Both the position numbers and the translations under genes were made by a program. Below the pieces are notes generated by a model. That model was not told the DNA's origin. It worked only from the letters and a program-made list of their open reading frames with translations, and made no database searches. Of a stretch of DNA of 64,000 bases, positions 53,269 through 63,100 are shown piece by piece (positions within the stretch are counted from its first letter, which is position 1; the number at the start of each line of letters is the position of its first letter). This DNA is from Fischerella sp. JS2. GTDB lineage: Bacteria; Cyanobacteriota; Cyanobacteriia; Cyanobacteriales; Nostocaceae. The stretch is taken from contig NZ_CP135918.1 of NCBI RefSeq assembly GCF_032393985.1, forward strand, positions 1,302,001-1,366,000, given 5' to 3'.

Positions 53269-54004
53269 ACTAACAATTACAACTGAACAAGAGCGATTGC
53301 AGCTTAGTGCTGCTTTGGCAAAAGAAGGACGTTATGATGAAGCTTTGTCTGAACTCACAAAAGTTCTACAAACTAATTCCAACTCAGTTCATGCTCATTT
53401 AGCTGTAGGAAATATCTATCTCACACAAAAGCATTACCAAGAGGCTTTGCATCATTTTTTGGCAGTGATGTTGTTAGATCCTCTGATGCCTGAGGCTCCA
53501 CTGAATGCCGGACGTGTTTATCTCAAACAGGGTAAACTGAGTCATGCTTTGGAACAGTTTGAGAATGTTCTCAATTTAGATCCTCAGTCTGCACCAGCTC
53601 AGGTGGGTATTGCTCAAGTATGTATAGAACAAAAGCAATATGATGCTGCTGTAGAGAGATTGAAATTTGCTTTGAGCTTAGATCCTGAAATGTCCTTGGC
53701 TCACTTGCTGATGGCAGAAGCATATAAAAATAAAGGGAAGATATCAGAAGCTGTCATGGAACTCAAGACTGCCCTGAGCTTGAACTCTAAATTTGTGCTT
53801 GCTTATATTAAGTTGGGCCGTATTTACTTAGAACAAGAGGAATACAAAGCCGCTAGAGATGCATTTGAAGCAGCCATTAAACTCAACCCAGGTATACCTG
53901 CTGCTCGGTTGGGGTTAGCAGAGACTTTGATTCAAGAAAATAAATTAAAAGAAGCAGGTGAAGTGATCAGTAATCTTCCCAAACTTCAACGGCGAAATGG
54001 TTAA
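53225..54004 (+). CDS. Tetratricopeptide-repeat protein
   Basis: About 259 residues. Roughly six TPR units can be traced from residue 30: AKEGRYDEALSELTKVLQTN, YLTQKHYQEALHHFLAVMLLDP, YLKQGKLSHALEQFENVLNLDP, CIEQKQYDAAVERLKFALSLDP, YKNKGKISEAVMELKTALSLN, YLEQEEYKAARDAFEAAIKLNP. TPRs hold protein complexes together. The start lies inside cysC (44-bp overlap from ATG 53225; GTG 53219 also possible), so the two are translationally coupled, and a role linked to APS kinase or the neighbouring biosynthesis is likely. No signal peptide or catalytic domain. Confidence 0.82.
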   Translation: MYKFTPSFKRLKQDELTITTEQERLQLSAALAKEGRYDEALSELTKVLQTNSNSVHAHLAVGNIYLTQKHYQEALHHFLAVMLLDPLMPEAPLNAGRVYLKQGKLSHALEQFENVLNLDPQSAPAQVGIAQVCIEQKQYDAAVERLKFALSLDPEMSLAHLLMAEAYKNKGKISEAVMELKTALSLNSKFVLAYIKLGRIYLEQEEYKAARDAFEAAIKLNPGIPAARLGLAETLIQENKLKEAGEVISNLPKLQRRNG

Positions 54005-54147
54005 TAAACCAACGCCCTAATCCCTCTCCGATTCGGAGAGGGGCCAAAGCAAAGGGGACAAGTACGCGATCGTCCAATTAATATAGAGGCAGTGGGGAGA
54101 TGGGAAGGTGGGGACAAGGATGATAAGGGAGACAAGGGGGAGAGTTA

Positions 54148-54405
54148 TCAAGGTTTTACAGTTTGCCAAAGGGCGTCTACTTCTTCTGGTTGATAAATAT
54201 CTTCACTTACCAGTTCCACAAGATCAAGTAAACGCCTGTGTAAAAATGTTTTAGCAACTTTTACTAGGCTGTCTTCTGGGTAACTCGGATGCACCCATAT
54301 ATCCACCTTAACTGGTTCTATTCCGTTTGATTGCAGAATAAATCTGACTTTGTGATAATACTCATCAAAACCAGGTCTTTCCTGATTTTTTATATATCTC
54401 GACAT
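54148..54405 (-). CDS. Small hypothetical protein
   Basis: 85 to 91 residues depending on start (ATG 54405 or TTG 54423). Unrecognised. Sequence such as PGFDEYYHKVRFILQSNGIEPVKVDIWVHPSYPEDSLVKVAKTFLHRRLLDLVELVSEDIY is mixed alpha/beta with no Cys or hydrophobic segment. It follows the response-regulator/reductase gene by about 45 bp on the same strand and may be expressed with it. On its other side, 54080-54140 is a GGGGA/GACAAGG low-complexity tract of the type also found inside the WD40 gene. Confidence 0.5.
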   Translation of the reverse strand: MSRYIKNQERPGFDEYYHKVRFILQSNGIEPVKVDIWVHPSYPEDSLVKVAKTFLHRRLLDLVELVSEDIYQPEEVDALWQTVKP

Positions 54406-54448
54406 CTTTGATTTCACCACCAAAATACATAGTTTCCTCCCGCCTTCT

Positions 54449-56113
54449 TTACAACACCTTAGCTAAATACTGATGGATAAACTGAACGCAGATTGCACCT
54501 TCACCTACTCCCGATGCAACACGTTTGACTGAACCATGACGCACATCACCGACGGCAAAGATACCAGGAATATTTGTTTCCAACAAATAAGGGTCACGTT
54601 CTAAATTCCAGCCTGGGATGCGTTGTCCATCGCGTTGTAAATCTGGCCCGGTTAAAATAAAACCGCGATCGTCTCGTTGCACCATGCCATCTAACCATTC
54701 AGTTCGTGGTGCTGCCCCAATAAAGATAAATAGTGAAGTCGCGGAAAGTGTTTGGATTTCGCCAGTGCGATTATTTTTAATAGTAATTGCTTCTAAACAA
54801 CTTTCACCTTTGACTTCAATCACACTAGTATATGTTTTTACTGTGATGTTTGGTGTTTCAGCGATTTGGTCTATCAAGTACTGGGACATACTGATACTCA
54901 AGGATTCGCCACGAACCAACATCGTCACACGACGGGCGTATTTGGAAAAATACATAGCTGCTTGTCCGGCTGAGTTTGCCCCTCCTACGATATAAACATC
55001 TTCATCTTTACAACTCATTGCTTCAGTTTGAGCTGCACCATAATAAACACCCGCACCAGTCAAGCGTTCAATTCCTGGTACATCCAATCGTCGCCACGCC
55101 ACACCTAACGCCAAAATCAGGGCATGACAACTAATTTCGCTACCGTCAGATAGTTGTAAAAATCGATATGGATGAGCTACGCGAATACCCGTAGCTTCTT
55201 GGGGTGTGAGAATTTCCACACCAAAGCGCCTAGCTTGAGTGACGGCACGACGTGCTAAATCGCTACCACTTAAACCTACGGGAAAACCTAAGTAATTTTC
55301 AATACGGGAACTTGTTCCCGCCTGTCCACCTGGGGCTTCTCGTTCAATCATCACTGTACGTAGCCCTTCTGATGCACCATACACCGCAGCCGCTAACCCA
55401 GCAGGGCCACTACCAATGATCGCTAAGTCATAAAATGGCTTTTCTGCTTGAGTTCGCAGTCCAATTTTCTGGGCAATCTCTAAATTTGTTGGTTGTCTCA
55501 ATTGTTCGCCATCAGGGAAAATTACTAAAGGCAAGCGTGTTTTATTACAGTTTGCATACTCTGTTAACTGTTCAGCTTCTTTGGAGAATTCGATATCCAT
55601 CCACTCGTAAGGCACTTGATTTCGTGCCAAAAAATCTTTGACTTGATGGGAATAGGGCGACCAGCGATTACCAATGACACGAATACCTTCAAAGGGTGGG
55701 TGAAATGTTGCTTGCCAGTCATCAAGCAAATCATTTAGTACCGGATACAGCCGCTCTTCTGGTGGATTCCACGGCTTCATTAAATAGTAATCGATTTGTG
55801 TAGTGTTGATGGCGTCGATAGCTGCATCGGTGTCTGCGTAGGCGGTGAGTAAAGCCCGTTTTGCATCTGGAAAGATTGTTATTGCTTGTTGTAAGAACTC
55901 AACCCCAGACATTTGCGGCATTCTTTGATCTACTAAAAACAATGCAACAGGATGGTTGCGGAGTTTGATTTGTTCTAATGTTTCCAAAGCGGTAGCACCA
56001 GAGTCAGCGCGCAATATGCGGTAGTTTTCTCCATATTCCTGACGCAGATCCCGCGCCACGGCTTGTAAGACTTCAGGGTCATCGTCAACCGTCAGAATTA
56101 CAGGTTTAGCCAT
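54449..56113 (-). CDS. Response regulator fused to thioredoxin-reductase-like flavoprotein
   Basis: About 554 residues in three parts. REC receiver at 1-125: ILTVDDDPEVLQAVA with the acidic pocket and FLVDQRMPQMSGVEFLQQ with the phosphorylatable Asp. A thioredoxin-fold segment near 145-215 (VIGNRWSPYSHQVKDFLARNQVPYEWMDIEF) resembles glutaredoxin but with SPYS in place of CPYC. The FAD/NAD(P)H part from about 225 has IIGSGPAGLAAAVYGASEGL, YIVGGANSAGQAA and IFAVGDVRHGSVKRVASGVGEGA. The TrxR CxxC site is replaced by GAAQTEA, so dithiol transfer is not possible in the usual way. Start set at ATG 56113 after AAGGAGG; the upstream ATG 56137 would include the ribosome site. A heptanucleotide array lies directly upstream. 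Confidence 0.85.
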   Translation of the reverse strand: MAKPVILTVDDDPEVLQAVARDLRQEYGENYRILRADSGATALETLEQIKLRNHPVALFLVDQRMPQMSGVEFLQQAITIFPDAKRALLTAYADTDAAIDAINTTQIDYYLMKPWNPPEERLYPVLNDLLDDWQATFHPPFEGIRVIGNRWSPYSHQVKDFLARNQVPYEWMDIEFSKEAEQLTEYANCNKTRLPLVIFPDGEQLRQPTNLEIAQKIGLRTQAEKPFYDLAIIGSGPAGLAAAVYGASEGLRTVMIEREAPGGQAGTSSRIENYLGFPVGLSGSDLARRAVTQARRFGVEILTPQEATGIRVAHPYRFLQLSDGSEISCHALILALGVAWRRLDVPGIERLTGAGVYYGAAQTEAMSCKDEDVYIVGGANSAGQAAMYFSKYARRVTMLVRGESLSISMSQYLIDQIAETPNITVKTYTSVIEVKGESCLEAITIKNNRTGEIQTLSATSLFIFIGAAPRTEWLDGMVQRDDRGFILTGPDLQRDGQRIPGWNLERDPYLLETNIPGIFAVGDVRHGSVKRVASGVGEGAICVQFIHQYLAKVL

Positions 56114-56139
56114 TGTATGATGCGACCTCCTTGTCATTC

Positions 56140-56304
56140 GATTTTAGATTTTAGATTTTGGATTTTAGATTTTGGATTTTGGATTTTGGATTTTAGATTT
56201 TAGATTTTAGATTTTGGATTTTGGATTTTGGATTTTAGATTTTGGATTTTAGATTTTGGATTTTAGATTTTGGATTTTAGATTTTGGATTTTGGATTTTG
56301 GATT
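56140..56304. repeat. Heptanucleotide tandem array, ATTTT(A/G)G x about 23
   Basis: About 23 unbroken copies of a 7-bp unit in which only position six varies between A and G; the register is perfect across 165 bp. This is the short tandemly repeated repetitive (STRR) class typical of heterocystous cyanobacteria. It stands in the promoter/leader side of the reductase gene and downstream end of nothing obvious on the other side. The same kind of unit occurs in frame within the WD40 gene near 6340-6380 and 7010-7040. Confidence 0.9.
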
Positions 56305-56343
56305 AACTCTACAGATTTTTCTGGGAGCTTGTACTATCAAATA

Positions 56344-56739
56344 TTAGGCTAAAAACTCGTATAGACCGATCAGATTTCCGTCTGGATCGCGTAGATAAGC
56401 CGTTTTGATGCCATAGTAAGGATTATTCATTGGTGCTGCGGTGAATTTTACACCTTTGTGTCTTAATTGCTGATATTCCTCTTCCAAATCATGAACTGTA
56501 AAAATTAATGCTACGGTGTCCTGGCATTCCGCATGGGGTGGCTTGTCAGCATTATGGATGAGTTGGGCCATTTCCTGGCGTCTAAATAGAGATAACCTCA
56601 TATCTCCAGCTTTAAATTCAGCGTATCCGTCTGCTTCATTTTCTACAGCCACTTCAAATTCCAATAAATCTTTATAGAACAAAAAGCAAGCTTTCCAGTC
56701 ATTTACCAGTAATCTTGTGTATGCTGAACCTACTTTCAT
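56344..56739 (-). CDS. VOC-family (glyoxalase/bleomycin-resistance fold) protein
   Basis: 131 residues with the two beta-alpha-beta-beta-beta units of the VOC fold: SAYTRLLVNDWKACFLFYKDLLEFEVA at the start and TVALIFTVHDLEEEYQQLRHKGVKF in the second half, ending in YGIKTAYLRDPDGNLIGLYEFLA. Metal-ligand residues are hard to fix: a Glu in the terminal GLYEF and no clear early His. Substrate unknown. It starts at ATG 56739 and faces the array and reductase gene downstream. Confidence 0.82.
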   Translation of the reverse strand: MKVGSAYTRLLVNDWKACFLFYKDLLEFEVAVENEADGYAEFKAGDMRLSLFRRQEMAQLIHNADKPPHAECQDTVALIFTVHDLEEEYQQLRHKGVKFTAAPMNNPYYGIKTAYLRDPDGNLIGLYEFLA

Positions 56740-57255
56740 TGATTTTTTACCTCTTGCTACCCTTTGTTTATGGAATGTTGGTACAACCGAAGCATGGTTC
56801 TAGTACCTTAATCAGCAATGCCTAAGGCTAATACCAATTCTCTAAAATTCTGCTACACATCAATTTCAGCATCTCCGTATCTTTGCGTCCCTCTACTCTA
56901 AGATAAGTTGCGATCGCGTCTACGCAAACGCAGTCGCTGCAAGGGAACACCACGTGCTACTTTAGAATCTACCTGAATGATAATTTATCAAGTCTTTATA
57001 AATAACCACGTAACTGTTGTTTGAGTTTCTCCTTTATTCGCGGTGCTACGACTGCATCTGTCCCTTATGCACAAAAGTGCGGACGATGCCTTAACCGACA
57101 CCGTCCGTTCCTTTAGCGATCAGGGCAGTTTTCCCCTCTAATTTGCCCATATTCTTTCTTGATGTTTTCAGTAGATTAAAATTTACGCAGCTAGCTTTGA
57201 AAGTAACGTGTTAGCATGAAACCTGGTTTCAATTAATAGTTTTAAAAGCAAAAGC
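56740..57255. other. Intergenic region, no gene seen
   Basis: About 515 bp between VOC and Nif11-like genes, both on the minus strand. Contains GCGATCGC (HIP1) near 56910 and mixed sequence without an acceptable frame. It should include the VOC promoter; no terminator is evident. Confidence 0.4.
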
Positions 57256-57489
57256 TCATTGAGGATCGATGTGCCGACGCGGAGCAACACCAGGATTGAC
57301 GATTTCTGCAACTTCTTCTTCGGACATACTGTTAAGTTGTGTTTGCAGTTCTTCAGCAGTGAATTCGTAGCCACTGTCTTTGCCAATTTTGACACAACCG
57401 TGGGTGTCCATTGCGGCTTTGAGTTTTTGTCTTAATGCTTGGTCTTTTTTAGCAGCTGCTAAAAATTCAGTGACACTTGTTTGAGACAT
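57256..57489 (-). CDS. Nif11-family leader-peptide-like protein
   Basis: 77 residues. Residues 1-60 fit the Nif11 leader domain: SVTEFLAAAKKDQALRQKLKAA, SGYEFTAEELQTQLNSMSEEEV. In RiPP precursors of this class a Gly-Gly cut site and a core peptide follow; here the end is EIVNPGVAPRRHIDPQ, with no GG and no Cys, Ser or Thr in the core, so it is not an ordinary lanthipeptide precursor. AAAGGAG precedes the ATG by about 12 bases. No modification enzyme is adjacent; the nearest export-type protein is the M50-like/HlyD gene 21 kb away. It may be a stand-alone Nif11 protein. Confidence 0.82.
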   Translation of the reverse strand: MSQTSVTEFLAAAKKDQALRQKLKAAMDTHGCVKIGKDSGYEFTAEELQTQLNSMSEEEVAEIVNPGVAPRRHIDPQ

Positions 57490-57818
57490 AAATGCAAATC
57501 TCCTTTAAATTCAGTTTTTGTTGTAGGATTCACGCATAAACTGAGTTAATTGTGACTCTTATAGCTCAGAAACCCAGTTCTATAAATTTGTATGCGTAAG
57601 TTTGGTATTATTTGAGATTTTCCAGTAGACATCCACAATATTATTTAGCACTACTGGTCTTGGTATGATTGCAATAACCAAAAGCTCCCACGCTCTAAAC
57701 GAGAGTACCTTACGCCTTAATCATTATATAAAATAGTGGCTTTCGAGCTGCAAGAACTTCTCCTTACAGGCAGATTTACAACTCAACTGTAGTGGAAAAC
57801 GTGACAAAGAAACAAAGT

Positions 57819-58460
57819 TTATGAATCAACAGGTTGTGTATATACAACCTCATATAGATGAAACTCGTTTTCTGCCAAACCCTGCCAATACTCATTTAAG
57901 GGTTTGTATTTTGGGTCTTTAAGCAGTTCTTCAAAATCATTAAAACTGCGCCATTGCCCATAATTTACATTATTAACGCCATCGAGTGAACGGTGGAAAT
58001 TAGCAGAAATAAGTCCGGGATTTTGCAACCCAACCCCTACGTATTCCCTCTCCAATTCCACTAGGCGCATCTGGTTTTCTGGCTGGACTCGGAATTGTGC
58101 AAGGTGAATTAAACCGCCTTTGGTAATTTTAAGTGTGGCATCATCGGGTTTGGAAACAACGACTTCGTAAACGTGTGACTCTGGTTTAGAAAAGTTTCCG
58201 AGTTTGACTGCATTGGCTTGCACCTGGGAATTGTTGATAAAAGCTTTGTAGTCTTCCAAAGTTTGCCATTGAGCATAATTCATTACCCGCACCCCATCTA
58301 TACTTTTGTGGATGCTAGATGAGACAAAACCAGGCTGATACTTTACCGTTGTTTCTAGGAATTCAATAATTGTGTCTATCAGTTCCTGCTGACGATCTGG
58401 TTCGACGGCAAAGATAATTATTACCGTAATGACATTGTTGTTTTTAGCAATAGTTGGCAT
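57819..58460 (-). CDS. Double ABM-domain (antibiotic biosynthesis monooxygenase fold) protein
   Basis: 213 residues with two ferredoxin-like ABM domains. First: VITVIIIFAVEPDRQQELIDTIIEFLETTVKYQPGFVSSSIHKSIDGVRVMNYAQWQTLEDYKAF. Second, from about 110: GLIHLAQFRVQPENQMRLVELEREYVGVGLQNPGLISANFHRSLDGVNNVNYGQWRSFNDFEELL. Both end in HVYEVV / HLYEVV. Duplicated ABM proteins are often heme- or quinone-related oxygenases or detoxifying enzymes. Substrate unknown. It begins at an ATG 120 bp after the antiporter gene begins its own strand neighbourhood; both are on the minus strand. Confidence 0.82.
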   Translation of the reverse strand: MPTIAKNNNVITVIIIFAVEPDRQQELIDTIIEFLETTVKYQPGFVSSSIHKSIDGVRVMNYAQWQTLEDYKAFINNSQVQANAVKLGNFSKPESHVYEVVVSKPDDATLKITKGGLIHLAQFRVQPENQMRLVELEREYVGVGLQNPGLISANFHRSLDGVNNVNYGQWRSFNDFEELLKDPKYKPLNEYWQGLAENEFHLYEVVYTQPVDS

Positions 58461-58580
58461 TTTGGTATCTCTTAAGAAATAAGGCAGAAGGGAAAGGATT
58501 TGACTTGTTGTTTCATTTGTACGTACGGGTGGCGATCACCTGTGGGATGCTCGTAAGAAACGAAGGGTAAGAAGAAAAAA

Positions 58581-59954
58581 TTATACTCTTTCCCCTTCGG
58601 CTTCTCCTTCCGCAATAGTTGGTTTTTGAAATACAAATGATAATAAAGGTGGCGCTAAAAATGTTGTCAAAATCACCATCACGATGATGGCAGCATTCAA
58701 CGAACCAGACAAAACGCCGCTGGTTGAGCCGATACCTGCAAACACTAGTCCTACTTCGCCGCGTGGAATCATACCAACACCAATTGCTAGGCGATTAGTT
58801 TTTCCTTGATCAAATACTGTAAAGCCACTGACGACTTTACCCAGAATTGCTACCAGAATCAAGAAGCTAGCGATGATCAGACCTTCACGATTTTCAGGCA
58901 CAAATGGATTTAAAACAGCAATGTTAGTTTTAGCACTTACAGCCACAAAGAAAATTGGTACGAGTAAATCTGCAATTGGAAGAACTTGATTTTTTAGCGC
59001 TCGACACTTCTGTGTTTCCGCTAAAACTAATCCAGCAGTAAAAGCTCCGAGAATTGCTTCTAATCTTATAGCTGTAGCAATATATGATAAAACGAACGCA
59101 AAAATTAGGGCAGGAATCAACAGTTGACCACGAGTTTTTAACTCATCCACTATCTTGACAAAATAGGGATTGAAAAGACGACCCAGCAAAATTGCTCCTA
59201 CCAAGAAAGCTACGGCACTAACAATTAAGTACAGTACATTTGTAACTTCTACTTCTCCAGTTTTGGCTAGACTCGCAACCACGGCCAAGATGATGATGCC
59301 AAGCACATCATCTAAAACAGCCGCACCGATGATAATTTGACCTTCTTTGCGATTGAGATATTGTAATTCTGATAGAACTTTGGCAGTAATGCCGATACTA
59401 GTTGCAGTTAAGGCTGCACCAGCAAAAATTGCAGGTATGGCAGGCACTCCAAACAAGTACATTAACCCAAAAGTACCAGCAGCGAATGGCGCTGCAACTC
59501 CCACTGTTGCCACTATTGCTGAGTGTGGTCCGACTTTAAGTAATTCTTTTAAATCTGATTCCAAGCCAATTTCAAACAAGAGAATGACTACACCTAGTTC
59601 TGCTAATACAGAAATGACTTCGCTATTGATTTGAAATATTGTTGATACTCCGTCTATACTTAAACCTGTGGTAGCTATCAAGAATTTGATTAAAACAGAG
59701 TTGCCAGTATCACCACCGCCATCAGTAAATACCAGTAGGTGCAAAGCTGATATGCCTACAACTAAACCACCTAAGAGCTGCCCTAAAACTGGTGGCATGT
59801 TCAAGCGATCGCAAATTTCACTACCAACTATACTAGCAAGGTATATAACCACTAAACTAATCAGCACTGCTGCCATAATTGAGGTGCTGTCTGATGCTGT
59901 CGCGGTTGCTAACAAAGGCATAGTAAGATTAGAAATTGCATTTACTAGTGTCAT
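58581..59954 (-). CDS. CPA2-family cation:proton antiporter
   Basis: 457 residues, about 12 membrane helices, of the Na+/H+ exchanger (KefB/NapA) superfamily. Landmarks: MPPVLGQLLGGLVVGISAL near 53-71, LLFEIGLESDLKELLKVG near 125-142, ALTATSIGITAKVLSEL near 180-196, and AAVLDDVLGIIILAVVAS near 212-229 with the ion-binding Asp pair. GVGMIPRGEVGLVFAGIG near 393-410 is the second conserved helix. No cytoplasmic TrkA-N domain is present, so it is the short type. Exchanges Na+ or K+ for H+ across the plasma or thylakoid membrane and would help in pH or salt stress. It is upstream of the ABM gene on the same strand. Confidence 0.9.
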   Translation of the reverse strand: MTLVNAISNLTMPLLATATASDSTSIMAAVLISLVVIYLASIVGSEICDRLNMPPVLGQLLGGLVVGISALHLLVFTDGGGDTGNSVLIKFLIATTGLSIDGVSTIFQINSEVISVLAELGVVILLFEIGLESDLKELLKVGPHSAIVATVGVAAPFAAGTFGLMYLFGVPAIPAIFAGAALTATSIGITAKVLSELQYLNRKEGQIIIGAAVLDDVLGIIILAVVASLAKTGEVEVTNVLYLIVSAVAFLVGAILLGRLFNPYFVKIVDELKTRGQLLIPALIFAFVLSYIATAIRLEAILGAFTAGLVLAETQKCRALKNQVLPIADLLVPIFFVAVSAKTNIAVLNPFVPENREGLIIASFLILVAILGKVVSGFTVFDQGKTNRLAIGVGMIPRGEVGLVFAGIGSTSGVLSGSLNAAIIVMVILTTFLAPPLLSFVFQKPTIAEGEAEGERV

Positions 59955-60024
59955 ATGTAACTATGTTTCAACTATTTTGAGCAAAAAAAGACTGGGGACA
60001 TAGAAGAAAAGGGAGACACCTTCG

Positions 60025-60077
60025 GAATGAAAAATTAAAAATGAAAAATTAAAAATTCAATCTTCATTTTTAATTAA
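60025..60077. repeat. AAAAATTAAAAATG-type short repeat
   Basis: GAAAAATTAAAAAT occurs twice in tandem and is followed by an inverted TTCATTTTTAATT. The block sits between the antiporter gene and the RND permease gene, in place of a normal terminator. A commonplace intergenic repeat of this group. Confidence 0.55.
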
Positions 60078-60118
60078 GCGAAGCGTCTCCCGATTTTCTC
60101 TTGTCTCCTCCGTATCTG

Positions 60119-63100
60119 CTATCGATAAATTTCGGTAGTCACCCGACCATCTTCCTCCAGGTGATGGGGTGGTTGTTGAGGTGGACGACGTTTGAGAAAG
60201 CGATCGCGAAGATTTCCAATCACTATATATAATATTGGCACTATAAACAAACTCAGGAACGTAGCAACAAGCATCCCACCAAACACCGCAGTCCCGAGAG
60301 ATTGACGGCTACCAGCACCTGCGCCTGTGGCAATTGCTAAGGGGAAAATCCCCAATAGTGTGGAGAGTGCTGTCATCAAAATCGGTCGCAAACGTTCCTG
60401 TGCGGCTTGCACTGCGGCTTTGGTAATTGGCATACCTTGCTCGTGCAGTTGGTTAGCAAACTCCACAATTAAAATGGCGTTCTTACTTGCCAAACCAATC
60501 AACATCACCAAACCAACTTGGCAAAAGATGTCGTTGTCTAGACCCCGCAGTGATTGTGCTGACAGCGCTCCAAAGATAGCAAGGGGAACCGATAGCAGAA
60601 TAATTAACGGGTCAACATAGTTTTCGTATTGAGCAGCTAATACCAAGAAAACAAAGACGAGTCCCAAACCAAAAATGATTGGTGCTTGACCACCGGATGT
60701 TTTTTCCTCCAGGGCTATCCCCGACCATTCGTAACCAAAACTCGTTGGTAAAACTTGTTGGGCGACGTTCTCCATTGCTTGGATTGCTTGACCAGAGCTT
60801 TTACCAGGAGCTGCTGAACCGTTGATTTCAATTGAGCGGAATAAGTTGTAATGATTGATGGTTTGCGCTCCAGTAGTAGGGGTGAGTTTGACCAGATCAC
60901 TTAAGGGAATCATTTGATCGTTGGCAGAGCGGACGTATAATTTCCCGATATCCTCCGGATTGGAGCGAAACTGAGCATCTGCTTGCACGTATACTCGGTA
61001 AGTCCGTCGTTCAAAATTAAAGTCGTTGACGTAGCGCGAACCCAGGTAATTCTGGAGAGTATTAAATACTTCATCAACGTCTACTTGTAGGGCTTTAGCA
61101 CGACTACGGTCTACTTCAATTAATATTTGTGGTGTATTCGCAGCAAAAGTAGTGTATACAGGCTTTTGCAAGTCTGGTTCCTGATTTGCCCGCTCCAGTA
61201 ACTGACCCATAACTTGCAGCATGGTTGCTAAGTCATTGTTACCTGCTCTGTCTTGTAGCTGAAATTGGAAACCGCTAAAACTACCTAAACCCCGAATGGT
61301 GGGAGGATTCACAGGTAAGACTCTGGCTTCAGTGATTCCTGAGAGCTTACCCATTAAACTACCAATGATTTGCTGCGCTGACTGACTACGTTCATGCCAA
61401 GGTTTGAGGGTTGTAAAAATTACACCATTATTAGCAGTGCTACCGCTAAAACTAAATCCACCAACAGCAAAAGTACCTGTGACTTCCGGCAATTTCAGAA
61501 TTTCTTCTTCTGCTTGTTGCATCACTTTGCTGGTGTAGTTAAGAGAAACTCCTTCTGGCCCTTGCACAATTGTAATAAAGTAACCTTGGTCTTCGTCAGG
61601 AAGAAATGATGTTGGCACTGAGGTATACAACCAAGCAGTTAATCCCAAGGAGAGGATAAACAGCCCAATTACAATTGCTTTGATCCTTACTAGGCGATTA
61701 AGTGACCACTCGTATCCTCTTCGCATCGAGTTTTGGAACGAGTTAAATTTACCAAACACCCAGCCTAAAAAACCGCGCTGTCTAGGTCTGCGGCGCAGTA
61801 GCAAGCCAGATAGAGAAGGTGTGAGGGTAACGGCAAGAAAAGTAGAGATGGCGATCGAAAAGGCGATGGTTAAAGCAAATTGTTTATATATCTGTCCGGT
61901 GGCTCCTGGGAAAAAAGCAACAGGGACGAATACAGCCATCAGCACCAATGAGGTCGCAATGACAGCCCCAAATAGTTCATGCATAGCCGCAGAAGCTGCC
62001 TGACGCGGCGTCATGCCTTCTTGCTGAATCAAACGCGAAATATCTTCGACGACAACGATCGCATCATCGACGACCATCCCTGTTGCTAGGGTTAGACCAA
62101 ACAAAGTTAAAGTGTTGATGGAAAAATTGAAGGCTTTAACAAAGGCAAATGTACCAATTAAAGCCAAGGGAATGGTGATAATGGGAATTAAGGTGGTGCG
62201 CCAATCCTGCAAGAAAATAAAGATTACCAGGATGACGAGAGCGATCGCCAGCAACAAAGTGAACAACACTTCTGAGAGTGAGGCTTCCACAAAACTGGTT
62301 GTATCAAAGGCAACTTGATACTCCATTCCTGGTGGAAATTTTTCAGCTAGTACTGCCATCTCGGCTTTGACTGCTTTGGCAACGTCCAGCACATTACTCC
62401 CTGGAGTGGTAAATATACCAATTCCCACACCCTCTTGACCTCGAAATCGCAAGAAAGTACTGTAATTTTCTGCTCCTAGTTCTGCCCGTCCTACGTCTTT
62501 GAGCTTAATGAGAGATCCATCTTGACTCGTTTTAATTACTATGTCCTCAAATTCAGATGCATCCGTTAGTCTACTGATAGCACGTAAATCTATTTGATAC
62601 ATTTGTCCCGGAGGAGATGGTTGCTGACCAATTTGTCCGGCACCCACTTGCAGGTTTTGTTCATTCAGGGCATCAATTACATCTTGAGCAGTGAGGTTGC
62701 GGCTTGCAAGGCGATTGGGATCAAGCCAAAGACGCATTGCATAGCGGCGTTCACCAAAAATTCTTGCCTCGCTTACACCCTTGACTCTTTTTAGGGCATC
62801 TGATATGTAAAGGTCGGCGTAATTGCTTAAAAATACAGTGTCGTACTCTCCTTTCTCACTGTATAAGCCCATCGCTAACACAATGTTATTAGATTGCTTA
62901 CTAACAGTGACTCCTGTTTGCGTAACTGGTTCGGGCAGTTGTGGTTCAGCTAAAGATACACGATTCTGCACATCAACGGCAGCAATATCTGCATCCCGCG
63001 ATGCATCAAATGTGACTGTAATCGTACTAGTACCATTGTTACTGCTACTAGAAGTCATGTATTTCATGCCTTCAACACCGTTAATCTGCCGTTCTAAGAT

